Shown here: positions 4,111 through 5,487 of the stretch, piece after piece | How the letters are laid out: every line of letters begins with the position of its first letter | Numbering within the stretch: the first letter of the stretch is position 1 | Assembly: GCA_035277545.1 (NCBI GenBank) | Contig: DATEKI010000029.1 | Location: 1 to 5,487, forward strand | Direction: 5' to 3' | Source of the DNA: 66-474 sp035277545 | GTDB lineage: Bacteria; Pseudomonadota; Gammaproteobacteria; Xanthomonadales; Rhodanobacteraceae | Length of the DNA stretch: 5,487 nt | The notes under the pieces: generated by a model | What the model was told of the DNA's origin: nothing | The model's input: the letters and a program-made list of their open reading frames with translations, nothing else | The model's database searches: none | Position numbers and translations under genes: made by a program

Positions 4111-5487
4111 ATGAAACCGATCGACATGCTGCGCGAACTGCGCACCCACGGCGGCAAGGTCCGCACCCACGGGCTGGACGATGCCACCATCGAGCGCTTC
4201 GCCGGACAGGATGCCGACCTCGCGGGCGCGATCACGGACGCGCACACCGCCTTCGCGCAACTGAAGGCGGCCCACCCGGACGTGCTGGGCATGGACGAGG
4301 ACAGGCAGCTGCACGCCGTGCAGTCCGGTTTCGTGAACTTCTACCCCGACGACGCGGTGTGCCCGTTCATCCCGCTGGCCGCGCGCGGCGCATGGATCGT
4401 CACCCTGAAGGGCGCCGTGCTGTACGACTGCGGCGGCTACGGCATGCTGGGCTTCGGCCACAACCCGCCGGCCGTGATGAAGGCCATGGCGAAACCGCAA
4501 GTGATGGCCAACGTGATGACGCCGGCGCTCGCACAGCACGCCTTCACCGAGGCGTTGCGCAAGGAAATCGGCCACCACGCGGGCAAGCACCCGTTCGCAA
4601 AATTCATGTGCCTCAACTCGGGCTCGGAATCGGTGACGCTGGCCGCGCGCATCGCGGACGTCAACGCGAAGCTGATGACCGATCCGGGCGCGAAGTACGC
4701 GGGCCGCACGATCAAGCGCCTGGTGGTGAAGGGCGCGTTCCACGGCCGCACCGAGCGTCCGGCGCTGTATTCCGATTCCTCGCGCAAGGCGTACGTCAAC
4801 AACCTCGCCAGCTTCCGCGACGAGCATTCGGTGATCGCGATCGAGGCTTACGACGTGGCCGCGTTGCGCCGCGCCTTCGACGAAGCCGAGAAGAACGGCT
4901 GGTTCTTCGAAGCGATGTTCCTCGAACCCGTGATGGGCGAAGGCGATCCGGGCCGCGCGGTGACACCCGAGTTCTACGCCGCCGCGCGCGAGCTGACGCA
5001 GGCGCACGGTTCGCTGCTGCTGGTCGATTCCATCCAGGCCGGCCTGCGCGCGCAGGGCGTGCTGTCGATCGTCGACTACCCCGGCTTCGAGAACCTGCCG
5101 GCGCCGGACATGGAAACCTATTCCAAGGCGCTCAACGGCGGCCAGTTTCCGCTGTCGGTGCTCGCGGTCAACGAGCGCGCCGCGGCCCTGTACAAGAAGG
5201 GCATCTACGGCAACACCATGACCGGCAATCCGCGCGCGCTCGACATCGCGTGCACGGTGCTGGCGGAAATCACGCCCGAGCTGCGCGCGAACATCCGCGA
5301 ACGCGGTGCCGAATTGGTGAAGAAACTCGGCGCGCTGAAAGACGAGCTCGGGGGGCTGATCACCAAGGTGCAGGGCACCGGACTGCTGTTCTCCTGCGAA
5401 CTCGCGCCGCAGTTCAAGTGCTTCGGCGCGGACTCGATCGAGGAATACATGCGCGAGCGCGGCATCAACGTGATCCATGGCGGCGCC
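4111..5487 (+). CDS. Class III PLP-dependent aminotransferase, C-terminus missing at the right edge
   Basis: This enzyme should move an amino group from an amine or omega-amino acid to a keto acid in the cytoplasm, using pyridoxal phosphate. 459 codons are open to the window edge. An N-terminal extension of about 90 residues precedes the usual fold start GAWIVTLKGAVLYDCGGYG and GHNPP (116-120). Cofactor residues are in place: NSGSESV at 169-175 (phosphate-binding loop), FHGRT at 210-214, Glu272 in EPVMGEG, Asp306 and Gln309 in LLVDSIQAGLR, the Schiff-base Lys339 in YSKALNGGQFP, and Thr371 in NTMTGNP. Class III enzymes usually show DEVQ-G-GRTG where this has DSIQAGLRAQG, so it belongs to a divergent branch. 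Relatives include ornithine, acetylornithine and lysine omega-aminotransferases; the substrate cannot be assigned. It is divergent from the methyltransferase operon and has its own promoter. An antisense open frame across it (5478-4060) is a codon-bias shadow. Confidence 0.92.
   Translation, partial: MKPIDMLRELRTHGGKVRTHGLDDATIERFAGQDADLAGAITDAHTAFAQLKAAHPDVLGMDEDRQLHAVQSGFVNFYPDDAVCPFIPLAARGAWIVTLKGAVLYDCGGYGMLGFGHNPPAVMKAMAKPQVMANVMTPALAQHAFTEALRKEIGHHAGKHPFAKFMCLNSGSESVTLAARIADVNAKLMTDPGAKYAGRTIKRLVVKGAFHGRTERPALYSDSSRKAYVNNLASFRDEHSVIAIEAYDVAALRRAFDEAEKNGWFFEAMFLEPVMGEGDPGRAVTPEFYAAARELTQAHGSLLLVDSIQAGLRAQGVLSIVDYPGFENLPAPDMETYSKALNGGQFPLSVLAVNERAAALYKKGIYGNTMTGNPRALDIACTVLAEITPELRANIRERGAELVKKLGALKDELGGLITKVQGTGLLFSCELAPQFKCFGADSIEEYMRERGINVIHGGA

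Noticed and set aside
4060..5478. Long minus-strand open frame of 472 codons across the aminotransferase
   Set aside because: It is antisense to a gene with all family motifs and a strong ribosome binding site. Its His/Arg/Ala/Val-rich composition is what antisense reading of GC-biased codons produces.

Overview
This is a GC-rich window whose best taxonomic clue is the QueA N-terminus (starting KKSDFHYDLP) together with a PEP-CTERM surface protein and a DesK/DesR-type two-component pair. I read it as chromosomal DNA of a gammaproteobacterium, probably of the Xanthomonadales (Lysobacterales). That placement is an inference from family resemblance and was not computed. I see no rRNA, tRNA, CRISPR array, insertion sequence or phage gene.

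Layout, left to right. (1) At 1-211 on the minus strand is the first 70 codons of queA (queuosine biosynthesis), opening on a TTG codon and running off the left edge. (2) At 212-639 is a long gene-free region between divergent genes. It holds a perfect 8-bp-stem hairpin, a 12-bp direct repeat with a 16-bp period, a well-matched sigma-54 (-24/-12) promoter and a structured leader. (3) At 640-1320 on the plus strand is a secreted PEP-CTERM protein, predicted to be sorted by an exosortase that is not in this window. (4) At 1321-1452 is a convergent intergenic region with two copies of a short GC-rich palindrome; one copy is followed by four T's on the minus strand and probably terminates the operon arriving from the right. 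(5) At 3896-1453 on the minus strand is a compact three-gene operon: an isoprenylcysteine-carboxyl-methyltransferase-like membrane protein, a DesK-type sensor kinase with about six membrane spans, and a NarL/DesR-type response regulator whose start overlaps the kinase stop. (6) At 3897-4110 is a divergent promoter region. (7) From 4111 to the right edge on the plus strand is a class III PLP-dependent aminotransferase lacking its C-terminus.

Two stories stand out. The first is the PEP-CTERM gene behind a sigma-54 promoter, which fits the known link between exosortase systems and the PrsK/PrsR regulators acting with RpoN. The promoter lies exactly where a naive long reading of the gene would place an upstream TTG start, so the true start is the ATG at 640. 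The second is the co-transcription of a membrane methyltransferase with a membrane-sensing type two-component system, which suggests a small envelope-response module of unknown signal. No wholly new system can be demonstrated from this window alone.
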